DNA of 64,000 nucleotides from JASLEW01 sp035544875 (GCA_035544875.1 DASZZP010000107.1:62001-126000), one strand, 5' to 3'; positions 17,801-26,861 are shown, numbered from the stretch's first letter. Program-made: numbers and translations. Notes: a model not told the origin generated them from the letters alone.

Positions 17801-20233
17801 TCACCCGGTGCGCAGCCCCAGGCGCACGCCGGCGCCGAGGAGCGCGCCCGCGGGGCCGGGGTCCTGTTGCGCGCAGCGGATCTCGGCCGTCATGCCGCAC
17901 AGCCACGGCAGCTCCTCGAGCAGCTGGGATACCCGCCCGAGGAGCTCCTCGATGCCGCGGTCCTCCGGCAGGCCCGCAGTCTCCACCAAGTCGCCAATGT
18001 CGCGATCGGTCAGCGGCGTGATGCGGGCGAGCGGCGGCCTGCCCTCCCGCAGGAGGTGGAGCAGCGGACCGAAGCTCGGATCCGAGCGCACCTCGATCGT
18101 CGCGCCCAGGGCATCGATCGGCACGGTGGCCGCGTCCGGAGCGGCGCGGATGCCGAGGCAGCGGAGAATGTTCGCGGCGCGCTCGCCCTCGACCCATACC
18201 GTCTCGCCACCGCCGGCGGCAGCCTCCAGGACGGCGGCCACCTCGCGCCGCGCCGCGGCCGGGTCCACGTCCTCGTACCAGGCCAGGCGCCCGGCCGGTT
18301 GCCGGCGAAAGGCGGCGTACTGCACCGCGAGTGACAGCGCCATCGCCGCCGATTCGGGAAAGCGGTAGTTCGGGAAGACGCGGCCGGCGGCGGCCCCGCC
18401 GCGGCGCCTGACGGAGCCGAACCGCAGGGCCCCGGCCGCGCCCATCAGGCAGAGCAGAACGGGCTTGGACGCGCCGCTCCGCCGCTCGCCGCGCAGCACG
18501 CCACGGCGGATGGCGCGCCCCACCACCTCGGGCTTGCAGCTGCCGACGCAGACGAAGATGACGATCAGGGCATCCACCTCCGGGTGCTCGATCGCCCGCT
18601 GCACGGCGGTCTCGTAATCCTTGACGGGAGCGAGCATCCCCAAGTCGACCATCTGCGGCCCCCCGACCACCAGCCCGCGGGCATCGCAGGCGTCGGCGCA
18701 GATCGTCAGCACGCCTCCCGAGTTGCTGAGGATGGCCGTCCGGCCGCCGCCCGGCAGCGGCTGGTTGGCGAGCAGCGCGGCGGCGTCGAACATCTCCTCG
18801 ATCGTCTCGGCGCGGATCACGCCCGCCTGGCGGAAGAGCATCTCGACGCTCGCCTCGCTCTGCGCGGTGGCGCCGATGTGCGCACGCGCCACGTCGCGTC
18901 CTGCCCGGCTGCGCGCGCTTTTGACGCAGAGGATCGGCTTGCGGCCGGCGAGGCGCCGCGCGATGCGCGCGAAGCGGCGCGGGTTGCCGAAGGTCTCGAG
19001 GTAGAGCAGGGCGACGTCGGTGTCGGCGTCCTCATCCCAGAACTGCAGCAGGTCGTTGCCGGAGACGTCGGCGCGATTCCCCGCCGAGACGAAGCTGGAA
19101 AAGCCCAGGCCGCGCTCCGCGGCGTACTCCAGGATCACCAATCCCAGGGCCGCCGAATGGGAGTAGAACCCGATGCGGCCGCGCGGCGCCATGACCGGCG
19201 CCAGGCTGGCGTTCAAGCTGACCTCCGGGTGCGTGTTCATGAGGCCCAGGCAGTTGGGTCCGATGAGACGCGCGCCATGGGAGCGCACCAGCTCGACCAG
19301 CGCCGCCTGGCGCGCACTGCCTTCACCGCCGCTCTCGGCGAAGCCGGCGGTGACCACCAGGAGCCCTTTCGCGCCGGTGTGCAGCGCGTCGCCGGCGACC
19401 CCGAGCACGGCGCTCGCCGGCACGGCGATCGCCACCAGCTCGGCGCGCTCGGGCAGGTCGCGCACCGAAGCATGGGCGCGCACGCCCTGGACCGAGCTCG
19501 CCTCGCGGTTCACCGGGTAGACCGTGCCGCGGAAGTTGCCGCGCAGCATGGCGGCGAAGATCATGCTGCCGGCGGTGGCCGCGTCCCGCGAGGCTCCCGC
19601 CACCGCCACGGTGCGCGGACGGAGCAGCGGCACCAGCGAGTTGACGGTGGCGAGGCGGTCGCGCAGCTCCGTGCGTTCGCGCACCGCGGCCAGGGTGCCC
19701 ACCGGGAACCGCACGTGGACGCTGCCGCCGCCCAGCGCCGCTTGGTGCACCTCGAAGCCGGAACCGTGGAAGACGTCGAGCATGGCCCGGTTGTCGGCGA
19801 AGACCTCGGCCTCGAATCCGGTGAAGCCGTTCGCCGCGGCGATGCCGGCCAGCCGTTCCAGCACCAGCGAGCTGATACCGTGCCCCTGGAAGTCATCACG
19901 CACCAGAAAGGCGACCTCGGCGCTGCCGCCGACGCGCACCGAGACGTAGCTGCCGACGCTGACGACCTGGGAGTCCGGCCCCTGGCCGATGATGGCGAGC
20001 AGGCTGAGGCGCTCGCGCGGCTCGGCGGCGCACATCGCCTCGATCGCGCTACGCGAGACGTGCGCCACGGCGCCCATGAAGCGCCGGTACAGGCTGTCGC
20101 GCGACACGCCCCCCATGAACGCCGCGACCGCCGGCACGTCCGCCGGGGAGGCGGTGCGCAGCAGGACGCTCTCGCCGTCGCGCAGCAGCACGTACTCGCT
20201 GAAACGCTCGCCGTCGGGAAGGATGCGGAACAT
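17801..20233 (-). CDS. GNAT domain fused to NDP-forming acyl-CoA synthetase-like domains (Pat-type)
   Basis: An 810-residue fusion. ATG at 20233 (M-F-R-I-L-P-D-G) is preferred because the 31 upstream codons are Arg/Pro-rich and non-conserved. A GNAT acetyltransferase lies at about 25-170, then a CoA-binding Rossmann domain (V-A-V-A-G-A-S-R; L-I-G-P-N-C-L-G), a succinyl-CoA-ligase-like flavodoxin domain, and a C-terminal part where the ATP-grasp domain should be. That last part is short (roughly 100 residues versus about 220), so synthetase activity is doubtful. The layout resembles actinobacterial-type Pat enzymes that acetylate and silence acetyl-CoA synthetase, here with GNAT first. Target unknown. 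Confidence 0.82.
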   Translation of the reverse strand: MFRILPDGERFSEYVLLRDGESVLLRTASPADVPAVAAFMGGVSRDSLYRRFMGAVAHVSRSAIEAMCAAEPRERLSLLAIIGQGPDSQVVSVGSYVSVRVGGSAEVAFLVRDDFQGHGISSLVLERLAGIAAANGFTGFEAEVFADNRAMLDVFHGSGFEVHQAALGGGSVHVRFPVGTLAAVRERTELRDRLATVNSLVPLLRPRTVAVAGASRDAATAGSMIFAAMLRGNFRGTVYPVNREASSVQGVRAHASVRDLPERAELVAIAVPASAVLGVAGDALHTGAKGLLVVTAGFAESGGEGSARQAALVELVRSHGARLIGPNCLGLMNTHPEVSLNASLAPVMAPRGRIGFYSHSAALGLVILEYAAERGLGFSSFVSAGNRADVSGNDLLQFWDEDADTDVALLYLETFGNPRRFARIARRLAGRKPILCVKSARSRAGRDVARAHIGATAQSEASVEMLFRQAGVIRAETIEEMFDAAALLANQPLPGGGRTAILSNSGGVLTICADACDARGLVVGGPQMVDLGMLAPVKDYETAVQRAIEHPEVDALIVIFVCVGSCKPEVVGRAIRRGVLRGERRSGASKPVLLCLMGAAGALRFGSVRRRGGAAAGRVFPNYRFPESAAMALSLAVQYAAFRRQPAGRLAWYEDVDPAAARREVAAVLEAAAGGGETVWVEGERAANILRCLGIRAAPDAATVPIDALGATIEVRSDPSFGPLLHLLREGRPPLARITPLTDRDIGDLVETAGLPEDRGIEELLGRVSQLLEELPWLCGMTAEIRCAQQDPGPAGALLGAGVRLGLRTG

Positions 20234-20333
20234 GATGATTTGCGGTGTCCGGCACGACCGCTCTGCCGCTGGAATGTAGCGCTGTCGGCGACTGCCACGC
20301 AAACCCCGGTGGGTGAACGGCGCCACACGCCGC

Positions 20334-20750
20334 TCAGGCGTGCGTCACGGCCGGCGCAGCGGCCAGCGCAGTGACCTCGATGCGCGGCGGCTCGATCAGA
20401 TGGCGCTTGACGGCGCACTGGTCGACGGCGCGCAAGATGGCGTCCTGGTACTTCTCGGGGAAGCCGTCCGGGAGGCGCAGCTCCAGGCGGATCTCGCGCA
20501 GCCGCTTGCGCTCTTGGTCGGGCACGGTCGACAGCGTCAGGCCGAGGCCGCCGGTGTCGATCCCCCGCTCACGGCAGAAGCGCAACGCGTAGAAGCCGGC
20601 GCAGGTTCCGAGTGCGGCAAGGAAAACATCGAAGGGCTCCGGAGCGGCGCCCGACCCGCCATGCTCGGCCGCCTGGTCGGTCGCGATGGTGAAGCTCTTG
20701 AAGTGAGCGCTGGCGGCGAGGCCGCCGGGGAAGCGGATCTGCATGTCCAT
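20334..20750 (-). CDS. OsmC/Ohr-family protein
   Basis: A 138-residue cytosolic protein of the OsmC fold, which reduces organic or fatty-acid hydroperoxides through two Cys. F-L-A-A-L-G-T-C-A-G-F-Y holds the first Cys on the central helix and V-D-Q-C-A-V-K-R holds the second, the usual pair. ATG at 20750 has CAGGAGA upstream; an open frame extends further but lacks a better start. It sits among stress genes. Confidence 0.86.
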   Translation of the reverse strand: MDMQIRFPGGLAASAHFKSFTIATDQAAEHGGSGAAPEPFDVFLAALGTCAGFYALRFCRERGIDTGGLGLTLSTVPDQERKRLREIRLELRLPDGFPEKYQDAILRAVDQCAVKRHLIEPPRIEVTALAAAPAVTHA

Positions 20751-20882
20751 TGCCTGTCTCCTGGGAGGCGGGGGAAGCGGTCGTCCATTCCCGGCCTCCT
20801 GCGACCTCAAGTCTCCCCGCGCCCCGTCCGCGAGTCGCCGCCCGTCCGGGTGGCGGCGCGAGCGTGCGTGGGCGGCAGCCGA

Positions 20883-20902
20883 GGCCACCCGGTAGGGTGG
20901 CC
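20883..20902. terminator. Stem-loop at the 3' end of the usp gene
   Basis: GGCCACCC (20883-20890), loop GGTA, GGGTGGCC (20895-20902): a perfect 8-bp GC stem starting five bases after the stop codon of the minus-strand Usp gene. There is no T-run, so it may be an RNA-stabilising or factor-dependent terminator. Confidence 0.5.
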
Positions 20903-20906
20903 GCCG

Positions 20907-21893
20907 CTAAGCGGCCGTGGCTTCAGTCTGCGCGCCCGGCACGACGAGAACGCTGCATGTCGAGTGGCGCAGCACCCGCTCGGCCACGCTGCCGACGAGG
21001 AGGCGCCGCAGGCCGCGCCGGCCGTGGGTTCCAAGGACGAGAAGGTCGGGCTCCAGATCGTCGGCGAGGCGGAGGATCTCGGCCGCCGGAGAGTGGCCGG
21101 TGCGCAGCATCGGCGCGACGCGCCAGCGCGGGTCCGGGAGATAGGCTGCGATGAAACGCTCGAGCTCCACGCGCGCCGCCGGATCGAGCCGCGCGAAGAG
21201 CGCCGGCTCGGGGGCCGTATCGAGGACGACCGGCTCGATCTCGACGACCAGCAGGGCGGCGGCGATCATCGAGCCGCCTCCACCTGCCGCCCCACCCAGG
21301 GCGCCGGCGACTTCGAGCCCGCGCCGCATCGCTTCGCCCGAGATCGCCGAGAGGTCGACCGCGAAGAGGAGCCGCCGCGGCGGCACGCGCAGCTCGCCGC
21401 GGGTGACCAGGACCGGACAGGGGGCCTGGCGCACCACCCGGTCGGCGGTCGAGCCGAGGAGCTTCTTGACCCGCTCCCAACCCTCGGCCGCGGCGACCAC
21501 CACCAGGTCGGCGCCTGCCGCGGCGGCGGTCTCGGCGAGCAGGAAGTGCGGCGCGCCTTCGAGCACGGTGCGGCTGGCCTCCTCCTCGGGGCGGACCCCC
21601 AGTCTCGCCACCTGCGCCGCGAGGAGGCGCAACCGCGACTCGCGCCTCGCCTCGATCACGTCCGGGATGTAGACGGGCACGCCGTAAGGGGCGCCGGCGG
21701 CATAGGCGATCGGCGCCTGGAAGGCGTGGGCGAGGTGAACCTTGGCGCCGCACGCCCGCGCCACCCGCAGGCCGTTGCGCACCACCTCGTCGGAGGCGGT
21801 GGTGACGGAAGTCCCAATCAAGACGGTGCGGATGTCGAAGGCCGTGGCGTCCTGCTCCCGTGCCGCCGGCAGCTGTCGAGGTTCATCCTTCAT
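20907..21893 (-). CDS. Tandem-domain universal stress protein, copy 1
   Basis: A 328-residue protein with two UspA domains (about 20-165 and 170-320). The second ends with G-T-H-G-R-R-G-L-R-R-L-L-V-G-S-V, the G-x2-G-x9-G-S ATP-binding loop. The first has a related but degenerate loop (A-E-G-W-E-R-V-K-K-L-L-G-S). ATG at 21893 follows GGAGGG. It is a clear paralog of the gene at 23345-24478 (same V-L-I-G-T-S and H-A-F-Q-A-P-I-A-Y segments); together they flank a radical SAM gene. Likely function is energy or oxygen-limitation stress; partners unknown. Confidence 0.9.
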   Translation of the reverse strand: MKDEPRQLPAAREQDATAFDIRTVLIGTSVTTASDEVVRNGLRVARACGAKVHLAHAFQAPIAYAAGAPYGVPVYIPDVIEARRESRLRLLAAQVARLGVRPEEEASRTVLEGAPHFLLAETAAAAGADLVVVAAAEGWERVKKLLGSTADRVVRQAPCPVLVTRGELRVPPRRLLFAVDLSAISGEAMRRGLEVAGALGGAAGGGGSMIAAALLVVEIEPVVLDTAPEPALFARLDPAARVELERFIAAYLPDPRWRVAPMLRTGHSPAAEILRLADDLEPDLLVLGTHGRRGLRRLLVGSVAERVLRHSTCSVLVVPGAQTEATAA

Positions 21894-22005
21894 GAACCAA
21901 TCCCTCCATCTCGCATCGTAGAGGCGGCGGGCGCTGCGCGCGCCACGCCTCGGGGCGGGGAGGACGCCCACCCCGTGGCGTAGGGGCCACCGCCTGATCG
22001 GGTAT

Positions 22006-22055
22006 GGGCCGGAGCTCGCGCCAGAGTTACCTTGAACCGCTGGAGACTCCGGCCC
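22006..22055 (+). other. Long stem in the leader of the radical SAM gene
   Basis: GGGCCGGAG (22006-22014) is perfectly complementary to CTCCGGCCC (22047-22055), closing a 32-base loop whose end lies just before the AAAAGGAGAAG ribosome site of the radical SAM gene. It could control access to that site. No known RNA family recognised. Confidence 0.45.
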
Positions 22056-22074
22056 GGGAAAAGGAGAAGAGAAC

Positions 22075-23334
22075 ATGCTTGGCGCCGTCGATCGCAACCC
22101 TGCGCTGCTCAAGCTCGACCTCTACTGCCGCGGCCTGCGGGTGGACGAGAGCTGCCTGGTCGAGGAGGACGGCGGGCGCCGCGTCCTGCGCACCCGCGCC
22201 GGCCTGGGCAGCGGCCTCGAGCTGATCCTTCCCGGCGGGCTGTGGACGAACGTGCCGGTTGCCGAGCCTTTCGCGCGGCAGTCGCCCTACCTGCTGCGGC
22301 GCCGGGCCGGCGGCTATCTCCTGGAGCGCGACGGCCGGCCGGTCGCCCCGGTCCGGCTCTCGCCGCGTCCGGCGTGGTATGACGCCTCGACCTCGACCGG
22401 CAAGGCGATGACCCGCATCGGTACGCTCCAGGGCACCTACCTCGGCATCTACCAGGCCAAGGTCTGCGAGTACTGGACCGCCCGTCCCAAAGTCAACTGC
22501 AAGTTCTGCTCGGTCGGGCTCAACCTCGGCGTCGACGAGGCCGGCGAGAAGTCGCTCGAGGAGGTGCTCGAGGTGGTGCGCGCGGCGCGCGACGAGTCGG
22601 GCATCACCTACGTCGACTTCAACACAGGTCACTACGAGGGCGACACCTACCTCGACCTCCTGGAGCCCTACATCACCCGCATCAAGCGGGAGCTGGGGCT
22701 GCTCGTCGGGGTGCAGACGCCGCCGCACCGCGACCTGTCGCGCTACGACGGGCTGCGCGAGATCGGCGTCAACCGCGTCTCCTTCTGCTTCGAGGTCTTC
22801 GACCGGCAGATCTTCCGCGAGCTGTGCCCGGGCAAGGACGCCGAGTACGGCCTCGACCATTACCTGGAGGCGATCCGCTATTGCGCCGCCCTCGCCGGCA
22901 AGGGCCCGCGCCGCGAGCCGTGGGTGACCAACGGCGAGATCATCGCCGGCCTCGAGCCGCCCGAGTCCTCGATCGCCGCGATCGACTGGATCGTCTCGGT
23001 GGGCGCCATCCCCACGGTCTGTGTCTTCCGTCCGCTGACCGGCACCGACCTCGAGCAGCTGCCGCCGCCCCGGACCGAGGACCTCGTGCCCGTCTTTCGC
23101 CGTCTCTACGAGGCGTCGATGGAAGGCAAGCTGCCGATCGGCTGCGCGCCGAACGTGCACGTCTCGCTGGTCCTCCTGCCGGAGGAGTGCGCGGCGCTGT
23201 CGGACCGCCGCTTTCCCTGGCAGCGCACGCGCCTCGCCGCTCTTCGCCTGGCCTTCGGCCATGACTTCCGCCGCCGTCTCGAGCGGCTCGACGCGGGGCG
23301 GCCCCGGCCACAATTCGAGGCGGAGCCATCATGA
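22075..23334 (+). CDS. Radical SAM enzyme with unusual CX10CX2C cluster motif
   Basis: A 419-residue protein. The only plausible [4Fe-4S]-SAM motif is C131, C142 and C145 (V-C-E-Y-W...V-N-C-K-F-C-S), spacing CX10CX2C rather than CX3CX2C. The usual barrel follows: an acidic segment Y-V-D-F-N-T-G-H, G-V-Q-T-P-P-H for strand 4, and a C-terminal V-H-V-S-L-V. The first 100 residues form a non-barrel domain. A strong AAAAGGAG ribosome site precedes ATG 22075. It sits between two Usp paralogs, diverging from one and converging with the other (10-bp gap). Substrate unknown; no peptide or cofactor-biosynthesis neighbour gives a clue. Confidence 0.8.
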   Translation: MLGAVDRNPALLKLDLYCRGLRVDESCLVEEDGGRRVLRTRAGLGSGLELILPGGLWTNVPVAEPFARQSPYLLRRRAGGYLLERDGRPVAPVRLSPRPAWYDASTSTGKAMTRIGTLQGTYLGIYQAKVCEYWTARPKVNCKFCSVGLNLGVDEAGEKSLEEVLEVVRAARDESGITYVDFNTGHYEGDTYLDLLEPYITRIKRELGLLVGVQTPPHRDLSRYDGLREIGVNRVSFCFEVFDRQIFRELCPGKDAEYGLDHYLEAIRYCAALAGKGPRREPWVTNGEIIAGLEPPESSIAAIDWIVSVGAIPTVCVFRPLTGTDLEQLPPPRTEDLVPVFRRLYEASMEGKLPIGCAPNVHVSLVLLPEECAALSDRRFPWQRTRLAALRLAFGHDFRRRLERLDAGRPRPQFEAEPS

Positions 23335-23344
23335 CCGGTCATCG

Positions 23345-24478
23345 CTACCTGCCGGCGATGCCCGAGCGGCACGCCGGCTCATTCAGAGAAACCACCCCTG
23401 CGGGTAGCGAGCCCTCCCACCCGCCCGGCCATCCGCTCCGAGGCTCAATCGTGTCCCCTGCCGGCGGCATCGCCTCTGCGCCGACTTTACGCCCATCCCG
23501 CGGTGCGCCCTCGGCGGCGGGCGAGGCGGCGCGGGCGGCGGGCGGGACCACCAAGACGCTCCTCGGACAGTTGCGCAGCACCGTCTCGGCCACGCTGCCG
23601 AGCAGGAGGCGCGAGAACCCGTGGCGGCCGTGGGTGCCGACGACGACGAGGTCGGATTCGAGATCCTCGCTCATCTCAAGGATTCTGCCTGCGGCGGAAG
23701 TCCCCGTGCGGATCAGCGGCGTCACACGCCACCGTGGAGGGCAATGCTCGGCCACGAAGCGGCCGAAGGATTCGAGAGTCGCCTGATCGATCGGCACGAG
23801 GTCCGGACCCTGGAGCTGATCGAGCAGTAACGGCTCGTTCTCGACGACGAGCAGAGCTTGCGCAGCACCGGCTTCGCCCGGCCCTCGCCATGCGGCAACC
23901 GCCGTGTCCGCATCCGCGGGCGGGCCTCCCATGCAGCCGACGATCTCGAGTCCCCGCGCCAGCGCCTCGCCGGAGATCGGTGACAGGTCCACGCCGGCCA
24001 GCACATGGCGCGGCGGGACGGCCAGCGGGCCGCGGGTGACCAGCACCGGGCAGGAAGCGACACGGACCAGCCGGTCGGCCGTGGAGCCGAGGAGCTTCGC
24101 GAGGCGTCCCCAGCCCTCGGAGGCGGCGACCACGATGAGGTCGGCCGCCGCCGCCGCGGCGGTCTCCGCCAGGACGAAGTGAGGCGCCCCTTCGAGCACC
24201 GAGCGGCCCGCCAGCTCCTCCGGTCGGATCCCGAGCCTTGCCGCCTGGGCGTCGAGGCGGCTGCTCCGGGTCTCGCGCTTGCCCTCGATCAGCTCCGGGA
24301 TAAAGGCGGGAGTGCCATAGGGGATGCCCCCGGTATAGGCCAGCGGCGCCTGGAAGGCATGGACGAGATAGACCCGGGCACCCGCGGCGCGCGCCACCCG
24401 GAGCCCGGTGCCGACCACCCGGTCCGAGGCGTCGGTCAACGTCGTGCCGATCAAGATGGTGCCGAGTCTGGAAGGCAT
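23345..24478 (-). CDS. Tandem-domain universal stress protein, copy 2
   Basis: A 377-residue paralog of the 20907-21893 gene, with two UspA domains and a roughly 55-residue extra C-terminal tail rich in Pro, Ala and Gly. G-T-H-G-R-H-G-F-S-R-L-L-L-G-S-V is the ATP-binding loop of domain 2; domain 1 again has E-G-W-G-R-L-A-K-L-L-G-S. Start ATG at 24478. Convergent with the radical SAM gene. Confidence 0.9.
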   Translation of the reverse strand: MPSRLGTILIGTTLTDASDRVVGTGLRVARAAGARVYLVHAFQAPLAYTGGIPYGTPAFIPELIEGKRETRSSRLDAQAARLGIRPEELAGRSVLEGAPHFVLAETAAAAAADLIVVAASEGWGRLAKLLGSTADRLVRVASCPVLVTRGPLAVPPRHVLAGVDLSPISGEALARGLEIVGCMGGPPADADTAVAAWRGPGEAGAAQALLVVENEPLLLDQLQGPDLVPIDQATLESFGRFVAEHCPPRWRVTPLIRTGTSAAGRILEMSEDLESDLVVVGTHGRHGFSRLLLGSVAETVLRNCPRSVLVVPPAARAASPAAEGAPRDGRKVGAEAMPPAGDTIEPRSGWPGGWEGSLPAGVVSLNEPACRSGIAGR

Positions 24479-24631
24479 CGTTTTTCCCTCCTTGCCGCGG
24501 TTGCGCCGATCGGCGCGGCCGGCTTTGCCACTGACACTAGCCGCAGCTGAGCAGACCGCCTACCCCCGTCCGGGTAGGCCGCGCGTGCACCGCCGGGTGG
24601 GGGCAAGAGCCTGGGCAGCCGTGCAGTCGCC

Positions 24632-24723
24632 TCACTCGGCGCGCAGCGCCCCGATCGGATCGAGGCGTGCGGCGCGGCGAGCGGGGGCCACGCCCGAGAG
24701 CAGGAATCTGGTCGCAGCAATCA
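24632..24723 (-). pseudogene. C-terminal scrap of a MacB/FtsX-type ABC permease
   Basis: About 30 codons ending in P-A-R-R-A-A-R-L-D-P-I-G-A-L-R-A-E and a stop. This is the standard C-terminus of MacB/FtsX-family permeases (PARRAAR-x-DP-x-x-AL). The rest of the gene is absent. The remaining gene-free sequence between the Usp gene and YceI (24479-24857) holds only this scrap, a GC-rich hairpin near 24560 and the duplicated leader. Confidence 0.6.
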
Positions 24724-24754
24724 CTCCCGAACCGATTCTGCTTGACGCACGAGA

Positions 24755-24882
24755 GCAACCACTCTCTTGGGGCTGCCTTCTTCCCATCTTTCGGCGACCT
24801 TGCGCCCCGCCCCGAGGGGTGTGTGGACAGCGGCTGTCTTGGCACATCCTGGCAGACATGAAAACCACTAATCGTTCCCTGC
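24755..24882 (+). repeat. Duplicated leader block, copy B
   Basis: Matches 9067-9193 base for base in order (CAACCACTCTCTTGGGGC, CGGCGACC, GGGGTGTGTGG, TCTTGGCACATCCTGGC). Here it leads directly into the intact YceI gene at 24858 and includes its first eight codons. TTGGCACATCCTGGC looks like a sigma-54 site, but its GG-to-GC distance is 11, not 12, and it would start RNA past the ATG, so it is better read as leader RNA or a protein-binding site. Confidence 0.8.
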
Positions 24883-25535
24883 AAACACGAAAGGTCACTT
24901 CCGTCATCGCCTTCATCTCCTGCTTCTTCCTTCCCGGGGTTTCCGTGGCCGCGGCGGAGCCCTCCGCAGCCAAGACTTCGCTCGTTGCGGCGGCCAGCAG
25001 CCGGCTGTGGCTGGCTGGTGACTCGACGCTGCATCCGTTCACGATCAACGCGACGAAGTTCGAGGCGGCCGCCGGGCTCGACGGATCGTTCGCCGCGGGC
25101 TCGGCGGAGGCGCGCGCGGCGGTCCTCGGAGGAGCCTTGAAGAGCCTCAGTCTCTCGGTTCCGGTGGCGGATCTCAAGTCGGGCGACGCCGGCCTCGACA
25201 AGAACATGCGCAAGGCATTGCAACAAGATCGAGCCCCGGTCATCCGCTTCACCCTCGCGGACTACAAGACGGCCGAAGCCAAGGACGGAAGCTTGATCGT
25301 CAAGGCGCGCGGCCGGCTTGCCATCGCGGGCGTCGAGAAGGACACCGTCGTGGAAGGAGCCTGCCGCTTCGGCCCGGACGGGCTCGAGGTTACCGGCGCG
25401 AACGACGTGCTGATGAGCGATTTCGGCATCAAGCCCCCGACGATGATGCTCGGGACGATCAAGACGGCGGACAAAGTGGTCGTGCACTTCGATCTGAAGC
25501 TGAAGGCGTCCGACGCCGCACCGGCGGTCAAATAA
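24858..25535 (+). CDS. YceI-family periplasmic protein
   Basis: A 225-residue exported protein of the YceI lipocalin-like fold, which binds isoprenoid or other lipids. The signal peptide ends near V-S-V-A-A-A. The mature part has W-L-A-G-D-S-T-L-H-P-F, D-L-K-S-G-D-A-G-L-D-K-N-M and the conserved end segment. ATG 24858 is the only start that keeps the signal peptide. The porin gene follows 16 bp later with its own ribosome site. The copy-A equivalent is deleted to its first codons. Confidence 0.88.
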   Translation: MKTTNRSLQTRKVTSVIAFISCFFLPGVSVAAAEPSAAKTSLVAAASSRLWLAGDSTLHPFTINATKFEAAAGLDGSFAAGSAEARAAVLGGALKSLSLSVPVADLKSGDAGLDKNMRKALQQDRAPVIRFTLADYKTAEAKDGSLIVKARGRLAIAGVEKDTVVEGACRFGPDGLEVTGANDVLMSDFGIKPPTMMLGTIKTADKVVVHFDLKLKASDAAPAVK

Positions 25536-25551
25536 AAAAAGGAGAGGTCCA

Positions 25552-26853
25552 ATGAAACGTGCTCTGACAATCCTCACCCTGCTGGCGCTGGCCGGCCTTC
25601 TGCCGGCGAGCGCGCCGGCGATGCCGCTGGTCGGCAACGAGACCATGAAGCTGAACATGGAGGCCTACATCCAGGCGCTCGGCGTCGCCGAGCACGTGCC
25701 GGACAATGTCAGGAACAACGGCCGCGTGTACCTGTTCCTCAAAGAGGCGCGCCTCCGCTTCGACGGCAGCCTCTACGGCACCACCTTCGACATCATGCTG
25801 GCGCCGGGCGGCGAGGACATCACCCCCAACACCAATGCTGCTCTGGGTCTCCTCGACTTCAGCTTCAACGTGCCTCTGTACAAGGGCACCTCGGTCAAGA
25901 TCGGCCAGTTCCTCGTCCCCTACAGCCGCGAGCGCATCACCGACGATTCGACGATGAGCTTCGGCGAGCGCTCGATCGAGAACCTCGGCTTCGCCTGGAA
26001 CCGCGACTATGGCGCGGCGCTGTCCTGCTATGGAGGCAAGACGGCCGCCACGCTGGCCGTGATGTCGGGCGGCGGCCGCGACATACCGCAGCGCTACCTG
26101 CCCGAGGTGCTGGGCGTTCCGATGATCGTGGCCCGCCTGGGGTACAACGACGGCATCGACCGCGACATCTATCATGTCAGCGCCCGCGACACCGACCCCG
26201 GCCGCGCCAAGTCGGCCTTCTTCGTCAACGGCCTCTACGTCAAGGATTCGTCGATCGGGCACTCGACGGTGCTCAACGTCAGGGCCACGGACAAGAACCT
26301 GCTCATCGACCCGAACTACAACCCGTTCATCAGCAAGGCGCCTTTCTCCCTGTCAACGGTCTGGCAAGGCGGGGCGGACGCGGCATACCGCGCCCCCCTG
26401 CGTTCGGGCGCCGCCTTCAACGCGGAGGGTCAGGTCGACTTCAGCCACTTCAACAACAAGTACGGCAGCCTGAGCCTCAAGGGCGCCAGAGTGCAGGCGG
26501 GCATTTCTAAGGACAAGTTGGGAGTGAACCTGCGCTACTCGGCGCTCTTCCTCGATCAGAAAATGGCCTTCGTCAGCAACGGCGTCGCCTTCCCGATCGT
26601 TAAGAACAAGACGCCGCTGCAGGAGATCACGCCCTCGCTCACCTACCACTTCCGGGAAGGTGTGGCGGTCGTGGCGGACTTTCCTTTCCTCATCAACATG
26701 CTGGTCTTCCGCGAGAACACCATCGGCTCCTACGTCATGAGCGAGCAGCCGGATCAGGTCACGGTGATCAAGCCCGGCACGACCGCCGGCACCGGCTCGG
26801 TGATCCGCCGGAATGTCCCCGAAGTGCGGCTGATGATCCAGCTGGGGTTCTGA
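25552..26853 (+). CDS. Outer-membrane porin, OprO/P-like
   Basis: A 433-residue exported beta-barrel. The signal peptide (MKRALTILTLLALAGLLPAS) ends near S-A-P-A. Strand motifs such as K-E-A-R-L-R-F-D-G, K-I-G-Q-F-L-V-P-Y-S-R-E and a terminal V-R-L-M-I-Q-L-G-F match phosphate-selective-type porins; the C-terminal Phe is the barrel-assembly signal. Strong AGGAGA ribosome site. Specificity is not predictable. A copy-A equivalent is missing; a weak resemblance of its last codons may remain near 9242. Confidence 0.82.
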   Translation: MKRALTILTLLALAGLLPASAPAMPLVGNETMKLNMEAYIQALGVAEHVPDNVRNNGRVYLFLKEARLRFDGSLYGTTFDIMLAPGGEDITPNTNAALGLLDFSFNVPLYKGTSVKIGQFLVPYSRERITDDSTMSFGERSIENLGFAWNRDYGAALSCYGGKTAATLAVMSGGGRDIPQRYLPEVLGVPMIVARLGYNDGIDRDIYHVSARDTDPGRAKSAFFVNGLYVKDSSIGHSTVLNVRATDKNLLIDPNYNPFISKAPFSLSTVWQGGADAAYRAPLRSGAAFNAEGQVDFSHFNNKYGSLSLKGARVQAGISKDKLGVNLRYSALFLDQKMAFVSNGVAFPIVKNKTPLQEITPSLTYHFREGVAVVADFPFLINMLVFRENTIGSYVMSEQPDQVTVIKPGTTAGTGSVIRRNVPEVRLMIQLGF

Positions 26854-26861
26854 GCGGATAG

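Noticed and set aside
24838..24853. Sigma-54 promoter at TTGGCACATCCTGGC (also at 9150)
   Set aside because: GG-to-GC distance is 11 rather than 12 bases, and the predicted RNA start would fall after the YceI start codon.
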